Source of the DNA: an uncultured Alphaproteobacteria bacterium
Lineage (GTDB): Bacteria; Pseudomonadota; Alphaproteobacteria; Rickettsiales; Midichloriaceae
Length of the DNA stretch: 12,947 bases
Assembly (NCBI GenBank): GCA_903860855.1
Contig: CAIOSF010000280.1
Coordinates: 1 to 12,947, forward strand
Reading direction: 5' to 3'
Positions 1 to 7,064 of this stretch are shown here, piece by piece; within the stretch, counting starts at the first letter, position 1, and each line of letters opens with the position of its first letter. The position numbers and the translations under genes were made by a program. Under the pieces are notes generated by a model. It did no database searches, was not told where the DNA came from, and saw only the letters and a program-made list of their open reading frames with translations.

Positions 1-548
1 TTCATATTATAAAGATTGGTCACTATACTCCTCCCCCCGCTCTTCATAACCACTAAAACATGATAGAATGCTCCAAGAATGTGGAGCATAATGCAAACAA
101 TAAGGACATCTGAAAATAGCTCATGACCTTTCCAAAATATTTTAGACAAATCTGCATTCCTCTCCAGAGCGCCTATGCTAAACAAACCATAAAATGGTAC
201 TGGCTTGCCAGATGTGATTGATCCAGCTATTCCACTGATTGGCATAGCGAACATGAGAAAATAGAGAAGAAAGAAATTAGCTTTAGCTAAAACGATCTGC
301 CATAATGGCATAGAATGTGATGGAGATTGATTAAGAAGGCGCCAGATAAATCTAAGCAGGGCCAAAGCCAGCAAAAGCACGCCGGTTGATTTATGGATGA
401 AGTATATATCAATCTTGACAAATGACGCCATTGCTACAACTCCCGGATAATACATAAGAGCAAACATAAAAACTATGAGCACCGCCATAACCCAATGAAA
501 GATCTTTGCCAAAGTCCCATAACCACTTTTACTATTTTTTAATGTCAT
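1..548 (-). CDS. Cytochrome b561 (CybB-type), partial at left edge
   Basis: Reading the minus strand from the ATG at 548 gives 182 open codons that run off position 1, so the C-terminus is missing. Cytochrome b561 is a four-helix inner-membrane dihaem protein that passes electrons between quinol and a partner. Visible are LAKIFHWVMAVLI (His18 in helix 1), IHKSTGVLLL (His52, helix 2), a third hydrophobic stretch followed by AMPISGIAGS, then KGHELFSDVLIVCIMLHILGAFYH with further histidines in helix 4. These histidine positions match the haem ligands of the family. The frame stays open upstream to another ATG at 626, but that extension reads through the inverted repeat at 612-704 and has no family match, so 548 is preferred. 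No clear Shine-Dalgarno is visible. Its neighbour at 853 is divergent. Family call is secure; the physiological partner is unknown. Confidence 0.9.
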   Translation of the reverse strand, partial: MTLKNSKSGYGTLAKIFHWVMAVLIVFMFALMYYPGVVAMASFVKIDIYFIHKSTGVLLLALALLRFIWRLLNQSPSHSMPLWQIVLAKANFFLLYFLMFAMPISGIAGSITSGKPVPFYGLFSIGALERNADLSKIFWKGHELFSDVLIVCIMLHILGAFYHVLVVMKSGGRSIVTNLYNM

Positions 549-611
549 AATCTGCGCCCATTTAAGTTGAAATGCTCCAATGCTGATTATCATAATATTA
601 AGTTTCTGATA

Positions 612-704
612 ATACCAGTTCCCCATATGAAATGGACGGAGTCAAAGGCAATAGACAAGGAAAGCGAAGTTAAAGCAGGAGTAGTTAAAAGCGGGAACTG
701 GTAT
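612..704. repeat. Intergenic element with 12-bp perfect terminal inverted repeats
   Basis: ATACCAGTTCCC at 612-623 is the exact reverse complement of GGGAACTGGTAT at 693-704, enclosing 69 bp. It sits between the divergent b561 gene and the 853 gene. The left half resembles a second locus read on the minus strand at about 11770-11835 (ATACCAATTCCC, then a GACGAG-like string, then AGTCAAATGCAATGGA and CAAGG), so a dispersed family is likely. A weaker partial match, AATAATACCAGGTACC, lies at 1628-1643. It is too short to encode a transposase; a MITE-like or rickettsial-type palindromic repeat is inferred. The 549-852 gap holds no other feature I can support apart from a TATAAT at 831-836. Confidence 0.6.
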
Positions 705-852
705 AAACAAAGCGGGGAGAATGTCCCCCAAGAGATTAAATAAAGTTAGGATGACGTAAAACTTAAAATTGCCTACTATCTTTAACTGATTGACGCATAG
801 AGATACACCCTCTACCGTACATTGCATTATTATAATATATGGGTAACAACAG

Positions 853-1162
853 ATGCAGAATAGTAATAATCATGATAACAACTTTATAGAAAATCAATCA
901 ACAATCTCTCTAAAAGGTAGTGATAGCGAGAAAGAAACACCATTAGAAAAGAAAAAGCAAATGGAAAACATAAAGATAATAACGAGTAGTCCTCATCTGC
1001 ATGATAGTAAGAAAGATGATATCGATATAAATAAGCCACGAACTAAAGGACTTAATAGAGGTTAAACAAAAAGAACAAGAAAAAATTACAACCAATAATA
1101 CAATATTAATGGTCAATTCTACTACTTTATCTCTAGGTAATAATGCAGATCTGAAAGTTTAG
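853..1162 (+). pseudogene. N-terminal part of an unrecognised, frame-broken gene
   Basis: ATG at 853 opens 70 codons of a hydrophilic, Asn/Ser/Lys-rich protein ending at TAA 1063. From about 1031 the next frame (+1) is open to TAG 1160-1162 and reads ELKDLIEVKQKEQEK and then LSLGNNADLKV, in the same compositional style. Removing one A from the AAA at 1045-1047 joins the two as KPRTKDLIEVKQ. Removing one T from the TTT at 1158-1160 then joins NNADLKV to SLPEKMGNIG of the following reading frame, giving one protein of about 248 residues ending at 1601. No signal peptide or membrane segment is seen and I do not recognise the family. A TATAAT (831-836) lies just upstream, without a good -35 at normal distance. 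Pseudogene or sequencing error cannot be separated from one sequence. Confidence 0.5.
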
Positions 1163-1175
1163 CCTACCTGAGAAG

Positions 1176-1601
1176 ATGGGCAATATAGGTGAGCAAGCAT
1201 GGCAGATAGATTTAAAAAAAAGACCTGATATAATAGCAAAAATGACCGAAAAAGGCGATGTACAAGGACTAGAGACCATTTTAAATTTAGCGATTAAGAA
1301 TGGTGATCTTGAGATCGTGAAGAAGATGATGGATCCACACAGCTATAAGTTACCACCACAAGAGATATGCATGAAAATTTTTGAAGCTTTCGCTGCTAGT
1401 AAATTCACCAGCCAAGATGATATTATTAGCAATCAATGCAGACATCTAACGATGAGAGGACCGGTGGCCTATTATACATTAACCAAACATCTCGAAGACG
1501 CTACTATCAGAAAAGCTGCATCTTTGGTCATGGAAGCGGTAAAAGATATTGAGGCACAAGGCGTAAATATATGGGTCGGACAGCACAATAAGCTGGACTA
1601 G
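1176..1601 (+). CDS. Hypothetical protein, possible ankyrin-like segment (C-terminal part of the 853 gene)
   Basis: This is an open frame of 141 codons from ATG 1176 to TAG. I do not recognise the full protein. Residues about 25-55 (TEKGDVQGLETILNLAIKNG followed by DLEIVKKMM) have the spacing of ankyrin-type helices (AxxxGdLEivKxLL), but only about one repeat is seen, so this is weak. The rest is mixed helical and soluble, without membrane segments. The bases before this ATG read SLPEK in frame, and deletion of one T at 1158-1160 would fuse the preceding 853-1162 segment to it. The ATG may therefore be internal rather than a true start. AGAAG lies directly against the ATG, too close for a normal ribosome site. 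A stand-alone gene is possible. Confidence 0.5.
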   Translation: MGNIGEQAWQIDLKKRPDIIAKMTEKGDVQGLETILNLAIKNGDLEIVKKMMDPHSYKLPPQEICMKIFEAFAASKFTSQDDIISNQCRHLTMRGPVAYYTLTKHLEDATIRKAASLVMEAVKDIEAQGVNIWVGQHNKLD

Positions 1602-1668
1602 GAGCGATCCCAATACTTTGATTTCTAAATAATACCAGGTACCAATAGTACTTTTTATAATGACTTTA

Positions 1669-2094
1669 TTATTCGTGCAATGCAGCAGAGGCACCAATAT
1701 CTAATGGGCTGCTGTCGTCAAGTTTATCGGTTTCACCAAAGACTCCACCTATACAATCTGCAATTTTATCTACTGCTTTATTGACCGTATATTATATCGC
1801 AGCGTCTCCGAATGATTCCAGCAAAAGACTCATCTCTGCTTCAACGAAGTCGCCGTGAATTCTTACAGGCAATCCACATGGATATCCCATGACGTCAATG
1901 GCCTGAACCGTTATCCAATTAATGAGTAGACCACCTCGACTCATATTAAGAGCCGTGCAACCGCCCAATGTCCCTAAAAAATCATCACCAAAACCAAAGT
2001 CATATATGGTATTAGCGACCCCCAGAAAACCTTCTTTAGCGAAGCCGGCCGCCGCCATGCCATAAGGTCAATTTCCTAAAGCAGACTGGGCCAT
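1669..2094 (-). pseudogene. Unrecognised gene with two in-frame stop codons
   Basis: The longest intact piece is 88 codons from ATG 2058 to TAA 1792-1794. The same frame is open on both sides. Upstream, ATG 2094 gives MAQSALGN, then TGA at 2068-2070, then PYGMAAAGFAKEGFLG. Downstream of the TAA it continues YTVNKAVDKIADCIGGVFGE and, further on, LDDSSPLDIGASAALHE to TAA at 1669-1671. The composition (Gly/Ala rich, then Asp/Ser rich) stays protein-like through both stops, so this looks like a 142-codon gene broken by point mutations. The central part has GYPCGLPVRI followed by HGDF; a likeness to PAAR-type proteins crossed my mind but is too faint to name it. No operon partner is visible. An alternative is a functional 88-residue protein starting at 2058. 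Confidence 0.45.
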
Positions 2095-2294
2095 ACTGCT
2101 ACATATATTGGCAAAATCTATTTATGTAATGCTCACAATAGATAGAGACTAGCGATTAAATATAAAAATTACTATAAGATTTTATGAATATTACGATAAC
2201 ACTAACCCAAACGGGTAATATCGCAGCATCTCGACATATTTCTAAATTCAAATCCATATCGTTCCGCTTGCAATGACAAGCCGACTCTAGTCCC

Positions 2295-2323
2295 TTTACT
2301 TTGCACATATTTACAAATATAAC
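2295..2323 (+). promoter_or_regulatory. Candidate sigma-70 promoter for the M16 peptidase
   Basis: TTTACT (2295-2300) and TATAAC (2318-2323) are spaced by 17 bp, about 40 bp before the ATG at 2363. The -35 matches TTGACA at four of six positions and the -10 differs from TATAAT at one. In AT-rich DNA such pairs arise by chance, so this is tentative. The stretch 2095-2294 holds no gene I can support; it contains ACCCAAACGGGT (a 4-bp stem) and GCTTGCAATGACAAGC (a 5-bp stem). Confidence 0.35.
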
Positions 2324-2362
2324 AGCTCAACCACCCATCAATCACTGCGTAATTTTCACCCT

Positions 2363-3715
2363 ATGGATCCAAAAATATTAAAGCTCTCTAATGGTATCAC
2401 TCTCATAATCGACCACATGCCCCAAATTGAGAGCGTCAGCCTGCGCGTCCTATGCAAAGCTGGCAGCAGATACGAAACCCCTGACAATGCCGGCATAGCT
2501 CATTGTATAGAGCACATGAACTTCAAGGGAACGATTAGAAGGAGCGCAAAGCAAATTGCCGAAGAATTTGATATGATCGGAGGTTATCTCAATGCTTATA
2601 CAGGCAGAGAGAGGACCGTCTATTATGCCAAAGTTTTAAAAGATGATCTGCCATTAGCTGCCGATGTCCTATCTGATATTATGTACAATTCCGTTTATGA
2701 TCCAGATGAACTCAAGAAGGAGAAAAATGTGATTTTACAAGAAATAGCCGAAGCTCATGATAACCCAGACGATGCCTTGTTCGATATGATGCAGGAATCA
2801 TTATATCCAAATAGCTCTATGGGTAAACCTATCGCTGGCAGCAAAGAATCAGTCCTATCTTTAACCAAGCAAAAGATAGTAGCCTTTCTGGACTCATTCT
2901 ATCAAAGTAACAATACAATCATTGGTATATCAGGCAATTTCACCGAGACCCAGTTACTTGATCTAATTGAAAGCAAGTTCGCAAACAACACTGCTCCGGC
3001 CAGTGAGCGAAGTGTTATCAACATGAGTGATGAACAAACCAAGGATGAAGCCAAGAGGAAAGATCGAAGGGATGGCATGGACACTAACTTCAAGAGAGAA
3101 ACAGATAAGCCCACATATCATGGAGGTGATACAAGAGAGGTCAGAGAGATAGAGCAAGCTCACCTTATCCTAGCCTTTGATGGAGCGTCTTATCGGGCTG
3201 AAGACTACTATATCCAGCAAGTGGCAGCATTGATAGCTGGAGGGGGGATGTCATCAAGATTATTTCAAGAAATAAGAGAAAAACGCGGCCTTGCTTACAG
3301 TATAGGAGCATTTTGCTCTAGCTATACAGATTGTGGCATTTGGGGTGTGAGCGCCGTGACTGGTAATCAAGATCTGAACGAGCTCATTACCGTCACAATA
3401 GAACAGTTGTTAGAGCTAACTATAAAAATTGATGAGGATGAGTTGCGGAGAGCAAAGGTCCAGATTAAATCAGGTGTTCTGATGGCCCAAGAAAGTTCTT
3501 CTGGTAGAGCAGAAAGGATCATAAGCAATTATGCGATATTTGACCGCTTTCTCTCCTTAGATGAGATAATGGAATATATAGATGCTATAGATATAGCTAT
3601 GGTTGCGCAAAAAATAGGACAAATCATAAAGGGCAGCAGGATCTCCGTTGCAGGATTAGGTAATATTAAGTCTATGATGGATTATGATGTGATTGCAAAT
3701 AAGCTGCGTGGATGA
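2363..3715 (+). CDS. M16 family zinc metallopeptidase (processing-peptidase-like)
   Basis: A 450-residue protein with both halves of the M16B (pitrilysin/mitochondrial processing peptidase beta) fold. The inverted zinc motif HxxEH is present as HCIEH (His47, Glu50, His51), with the distal ligand Glu127 in ILQEIAEAHD at the usual spacing of about 76 residues. The C-terminal half has the glycine-rich loop GGGMSSRLFQEIREKRGLAY (from residue 293), which contacts substrate. All catalytic residues are in place, so an active peptidase is expected, with a role in peptide processing or turnover. Family members are usually about 410-430 residues; the surplus is a charged Lys/Arg/Asp/Glu-rich stretch at about residues 212-247 joining the two halves. 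No signal peptide or membrane segment, and no clear Shine-Dalgarno. It stands alone, with more than 250 bp of non-coding DNA on each side. Confidence 0.93.
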   Translation: MDPKILKLSNGITLIIDHMPQIESVSLRVLCKAGSRYETPDNAGIAHCIEHMNFKGTIRRSAKQIAEEFDMIGGYLNAYTGRERTVYYAKVLKDDLPLAADVLSDIMYNSVYDPDELKKEKNVILQEIAEAHDNPDDALFDMMQESLYPNSSMGKPIAGSKESVLSLTKQKIVAFLDSFYQSNNTIIGISGNFTETQLLDLIESKFANNTAPASERSVINMSDEQTKDEAKRKDRRDGMDTNFKRETDKPTYHGGDTREVREIEQAHLILAFDGASYRAEDYYIQQVAALIAGGGMSSRLFQEIREKRGLAYSIGAFCSSYTDCGIWGVSAVTGNQDLNELITVTIEQLLELTIKIDEDELRRAKVQIKSGVLMAQESSSGRAERIISNYAIFDRFLSLDEIMEYIDAIDIAMVAQKIGQIIKGSRISVAGLGNIKSMMDYDVIANKLRG

Positions 3716-3864
3716 GATACTGTTGATGACAGCAAAGCGATAGGGGGTCTCTCTCAGATCTCTGTGAAGGGGCGTCTCGCCATGAAGTATTGGTTACCGT
3801 TAAAATGATGTATCAATCTGGTTTATAGTTAGTTTTATGAATCTTAAAAGGATAACCAAGGGGG

Positions 3865-4053
3865 ATAGGTATCGGTAGTTTTTATAATCAACCGACTGAA
3901 TGCTTGTAAAAAAATGACGATTATCAAAATGTAATGATTGGTAATCCGTCAAGTGCAATTATGGATTATTTATCATTTGGATATAGTGACGAGTTCATTA
4001 TCAGATGAAGCGGTGGGCCATACGGAATGAATGACATATCAAGGCATATTTAA
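3865..4053 (+). other. Possible remnant of a decayed reading frame in the 3716-4122 gap
   Basis: One frame reads IGIGSFYNQPTECL, stop (TAA 3907-3909), KNDDYQNV, then MIGNPSSAIMDYLSFGYSDE to TGA 4006-4008, then SGGPYGMNDISRHI to TAA 4051-4053. Composition is protein-like but I recognise nothing. The flanks (3716-3864 and 4054-4084) show no gene, RNA or convincing terminator. This could equally be chance openness of AT-rich DNA. Confidence 0.2.
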
Positions 4054-4084
4054 AGATGAGCTTGGAAAGACAAAGCATAGGTCT

Positions 4085-4114
4085 TTGGATTGTTTTAAAT
4101 TAAATTACTATATT
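4085..4114 (+). promoter_or_regulatory. Candidate promoter very close to the oxidoreductase start
   Basis: TTGGAT (4085-4090) and TATATT (4109-4114) are separated by 18 bp. If used, transcription would begin about 7 bases later, at or just before the ATG at 4123, giving a leaderless or nearly leaderless message. The absence of a ribosome-binding sequence before 4123 agrees with this. Tentative. Confidence 0.35.
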
Positions 4115-4122
4115 TTGAAGTT

Positions 4123-5070
4123 ATGGCAAAAGCATTAGTATTAAATAGGCAGGAGCAGAGATTCGTCGTAGAGGATAGGCCGAGATTACAGCCCGAAGGC
4201 GAGCAAGTTCTGGTTAAGCACTTGTCTATAGGCTTGAATGATATGGATATAACCGACTATCATGACGAGAATGGCCCGCACATCTTGGGTTATGAGGGGT
4301 GCGGAGTCATAGAAGCCCTGGGACCTGACGTAAAAAATTGGTCAGAAGGGGATGTTGTTGCTTATATCACAAGAGAACCAGGTTCCTTTACCCAAATGCG
4401 CTGCGTTCACAGTAAGCTGTTGGTGAAGAAACCTGATGATATAGATCATAGAATTGTATCAGCTACCTTTCTCAAAGGGCTTTTAGCCCATGCCGTTACC
4501 GCAAGAGCCTTTGTAGTGCGTGGCGGCATAAGGGCTTTGGTTCATGATATATGTAACAGCACATCCCAGATAATAGCTCAGTTCGTCAAGAATCGCGGTG
4601 GTATGGTAATAGGAACTGTACCAGTTGACAGCATGAAGGAGTTAGGAGCTCATATTGGTTGTGATTCGGTTGTAAATTATAACTCTGATAGCTATACCAA
4701 GGAGATTATGAGCTTGACTCATAACCTAGGGGTCCACGTTGTATACGAGAATATGGCAAATAGGATGCTGAAGAGATCGATAAATTGTCTCAGCAACTTC
4801 GGCATGCTCCTGTGTTATGGCGGATCGGTTGAATCAATCCCATATAGCGCCATAACCCGCAAATCCATTTTTTTTACCGCTCCCTCTGTATTTGACTATA
4901 AAGGAGTAAGCCGCAATGAATTAATTCTGAGCGCTAATGATGTGTTTCAGATGATTCGCGATAAAAAACTAATGGTTCGCTATCGCGAGTGCACTTTTGT
5001 TCAAGTTGTGGATGCAATGACCGCTATTGAAACCGGTAAAATTGACGATTCCGTTGTGATTATGCCTTAA
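4123..5070 (+). CDS. Quinone-oxidoreductase-like zinc-free MDR family protein, degenerate cofactor loop
   Basis: A 315-residue medium-chain dehydrogenase/reductase of the NADPH:quinone oxidoreductase (QOR) branch, close to the usual length of about 320-325. The N-terminal GroES-like domain is well kept: SIGLNDMDI, GYEGCGVIEALG (residues 56-67), GDVVAY (76-81) and the LKGLLAHAV helix (about 117-125). The Rossmann part has IGTV (163-166) and GVHVVYE. However, where QORs have VHAAAGGVG, the NADPH-binding loop, this protein reads VHDICNSTS (about residues 140-148), so both glycines are gone. The later FG-x-SG loop is altered too (CYGGSVE). Either the enzyme uses no dinucleotide, or it is decaying while the frame is still open. 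The frame has no break. Intergenic gaps isolate it from both neighbours. Family is secure; catalytic activity is doubtful. Confidence 0.85.
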   Translation: MAKALVLNRQEQRFVVEDRPRLQPEGEQVLVKHLSIGLNDMDITDYHDENGPHILGYEGCGVIEALGPDVKNWSEGDVVAYITREPGSFTQMRCVHSKLLVKKPDDIDHRIVSATFLKGLLAHAVTARAFVVRGGIRALVHDICNSTSQIIAQFVKNRGGMVIGTVPVDSMKELGAHIGCDSVVNYNSDSYTKEIMSLTHNLGVHVVYENMANRMLKRSINCLSNFGMLLCYGGSVESIPYSAITRKSIFFTAPSVFDYKGVSRNELILSANDVFQMIRDKKLMVRYRECTFVQVVDAMTAIETGKIDDSVVIMP

Positions 5071-5071
5071 A

Positions 5072-5163
5072 GCCTCATAGTAAACTATTTACCCATGCCC
5101 TATAATAAATTAGTTTACTGATCCATACGAAGTCACACCAAGCTCCATGTTAAGTCATGAGGC
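5072..5163 (+). promoter_or_regulatory. Nested inverted repeats in the glmM leader region
   Basis: AGTAAACTA (5079-5087) pairs perfectly with TAGTTTACT (5111-5119) across a 23-nt loop. Immediately outside it, GCCTCAT (5072-5078) pairs with ATGAGGC (5157-5163), leaving 37 unpaired bases on the 3' side. It begins right after the stop codon of the oxidoreductase. It could end that transcript, although no U-run follows, or fold in the glmM leader. glmM itself starts at 5202 after TTAGAGGTAGA, a fair ribosome-binding site, and TATAAG at about 5173-5178 is a possible -10. Confidence 0.4.
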
Positions 5164-5201
5164 AGTTATTTGTATAAGTATATAAAAAAATTAGAGGTAG
5201 A

Positions 5202-6623
5202 ATGTTATTTGGCACAGATGGAATCAGAGGCACTGTAAACTCCTATCCAATGACCCCAGACATAGCCCTAAAGTTGGGTATGGCTGCAGGGGTTTATTTC
5301 GGTAAACGCGATAATCTTGGTGGGGTTAGCTCAGTCTCAAACCAGAAAACTTCTAGTCATGAAAGACAAAGAACCGTTATAGCAAAAGATACCAGGTTGT
5401 CTGGCTATCTAGTAGAGCCAGCCATCACATCAGGATTGATATCAGTTGGAGTTGATGTAATTCTCGTTGGCCCTATGCCCACCCCCGCTCTTTCAATGCT
5501 GGTCAAGTCATTAAGGGCTGATTTTGGACTCATGATCACTGCATCCCATAACCCTTACTATGACAATGGAATTAAGATCTTTGATCGAAATGGTTTTAAA
5601 CTATCTAACGAATGCGAAATAGCCATCCAAGATCTAATGCTGAGTTTTTCCAATGCCATATGCGGTAACAAGAGCAGCTATGATTGTTTGCATGGAGTCT
5701 TGGTCACCCCCGACAGACTTGGTAGAGCGTCCAGGCTCGATGATGCTCCGGGGCGTTATATCGAATATGTAAAGAATACCTTCCCCAAATTTCTTAGCCT
5801 GAGAGGGATAAGAATAGTGTTGGATTGTGCAAACGGAGCTGCATACAAGGTTGCCCCTAGTATTTTTAGCGAGCTAGATGCAGATGTCATTGCAATGAAT
5901 TGCGAACCCAATGGCCTCAATATCAACAGTAATTGCGGATCAACTTACCCTCATGGTTTGTGCACAAAAGTAGTAGAAGTCGGAGCCGATATTGGTATAG
6001 CACTTGATGGCGATAGCGACCGCTTGTTGATCTGCGATGAAACTGGTAATGTTGTCCATGGCGATGTAATCATAGGATTGATCGCTATGTCTCTGCATGA
6101 CGCTGGGTCCCTTACAGGTGGAGGGATAGTTGTAACCAACCTATCCAATATGGCCCTTGATGCTTATCTAAACGAACATGGAGTAGAAGTATGGCGCACG
6201 GGAGTAGGTGACCGCCATGTTGCCTCCGAGATGAGGCGAAGGGGATGCAATTTCGGTGGAGAGCAGTCTGGTCATATCCTCTGTGCTAATCATAGCACAA
6301 GCAGCGATGCGATCGTGGCCGCCCTACAAATATTAGCTATATGTATTAGCTCGAGTCAAAAAGTTAGCGAACTGTGTCAGCTATTCCAAGCTTATCCTCA
6401 GTTACAAGCGAATATTGGATGCGGTGATGATAATCCATTGGACAAAGACTCCGTTAAAACAAAATTAAATGAGCTGCAGAGCACTAATCACCACTTGCGC
6501 TTTATGGTCAGGAAGTCTGGAACTGAGAACAAAATTAGGATAATGGTTGAAGGAAGAGATGCAAAAGAAGTGGAGATGATGTTAAGAGAGATAGAGGAGA
6601 TAGTTACTAACTGTGGAACATGA
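5202..6623 (+). CDS. glmM: Phosphoglucosamine mutase GlmM
   Basis: Interconverts glucosamine-6-phosphate and glucosamine-1-phosphate in the cytoplasm, the step before UDP-GlcNAc for peptidoglycan and lipid A. All phosphohexomutase signatures are present: FGTDGIRG at residues 3-10; ITASHNP with the phosphorylated Ser115; the Mg-binding loop DGDSDR (269-274); the sugar-binding loop GGEQSGH (352-358), where GEMSG would indicate a PGM/PMM relative; and the phosphate-binding RKSGTE (437-442). Length is 473 against the usual 445-450. The extra residues lie mainly at 38-57, a Ser-rich and Gln-rich loop between strands of domain 1, away from the active site. The start is fixed by FGTDGIRG directly after the ATG and the upstream AGAGG. 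The last 11 bases overlap the next gene, so the two are probably co-translated. Confidence 0.96.
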   Translation: MLFGTDGIRGTVNSYPMTPDIALKLGMAAGVYFGKRDNLGGVSSVSNQKTSSHERQRTVIAKDTRLSGYLVEPAITSGLISVGVDVILVGPMPTPALSMLVKSLRADFGLMITASHNPYYDNGIKIFDRNGFKLSNECEIAIQDLMLSFSNAICGNKSSYDCLHGVLVTPDRLGRASRLDDAPGRYIEYVKNTFPKFLSLRGIRIVLDCANGAAYKVAPSIFSELDADVIAMNCEPNGLNINSNCGSTYPHGLCTKVVEVGADIGIALDGDSDRLLICDETGNVVHGDVIIGLIAMSLHDAGSLTGGGIVVTNLSNMALDAYLNEHGVEVWRTGVGDRHVASEMRRRGCNFGGEQSGHILCANHSTSSDAIVAALQILAICISSSQKVSELCQLFQAYPQLQANIGCGDDNPLDKDSVKTKLNELQSTNHHLRFMVRKSGTENKIRIMVEGRDAKEVEMMLREIEEIVTNCGT

Positions 6624-6903
6624 TATATCTTACTACAAAATCCTAGCAACTTTATTAATAACCCTCGCTTTGGCCGGGCTATCTCTTTATGGTTTGCGTT
6701 TTGTCATTGACTTCTTTCGTGCTAAGATTCTACCTGATAAGAATACGAAAGAACCTCTCAATAGCATATCAATATTGCAGCATAAATACATCGACAATAA
6801 GAGAAAAATCATAGCAATCTGTTATCGAGACAACACATATCTCTTATTACTCCAAGACGGGGCCCCTCCAACTGTATTAGACACTCTGCGAAACGGCCTA
6901 TGA
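6613..6903 (+). CDS. Small single-pass membrane protein, FliO-like
   Basis: A 96-residue protein with one N-terminal membrane helix (about residues 9-31, ILATLLITLALAGLSLYGLR) followed by a basic and then a compact soluble part: ISILQHKYIDNKRKIIAICY, then YLLLLQDG and VLDTL. The order helix, linker, short beta-rich segment with RKxxxI and YLLLL resembles FliO, the flagellar export-apparatus assembly protein, which is of about this size. That match rests on pattern only; a lineage-specific membrane protein is the alternative. The ATG lies 11 bases inside the glmM 3' end, in another frame, with GAGGAG-like sequence about 18 bases upstream. No flagellar gene is in view. Confidence 0.7.
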   Translation: MEHDISYYKILATLLITLALAGLSLYGLRFVIDFFRAKILPDKNTKEPLNSISILQHKYIDNKRKIIAICYRDNTYLLLLQDGAPPTVLDTLRNGL

Positions 6904-7064
6904 AGCTGACTTATATATGAATCAATTTAAATTATGCGTAATTCTTGGATATTGTTTGTATGTAAATCAAAAAACATCGATTATATCGAAAATAGTTATT
7001 GACCGTTCTCACGGGATGATATCTCCCCTATAAGGGTTTAAATCGCTATCTTCCAATATTCCCC

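Noticed and set aside
642..827. A 61-codon minus-strand frame from 827 to 642
   Set aside because: Much of it is the reverse reading of the 612-704 repeat; no family match and no ribosome site.
2268..2284. GCTTGCAATGACAAGC, similar to GTCATTGCGAG repeats of some Rickettsiales
   Set aside because: Only one short copy is seen in the window, too little to call a repeat.
1669..4008. TGA read as tryptophan (alternative genetic code)
   Set aside because: TGA ends glmM and the M16 and reductase genes at the expected family length, Trp is coded by TGG throughout, and the 1669-2094 frame also has an in-frame TAA.
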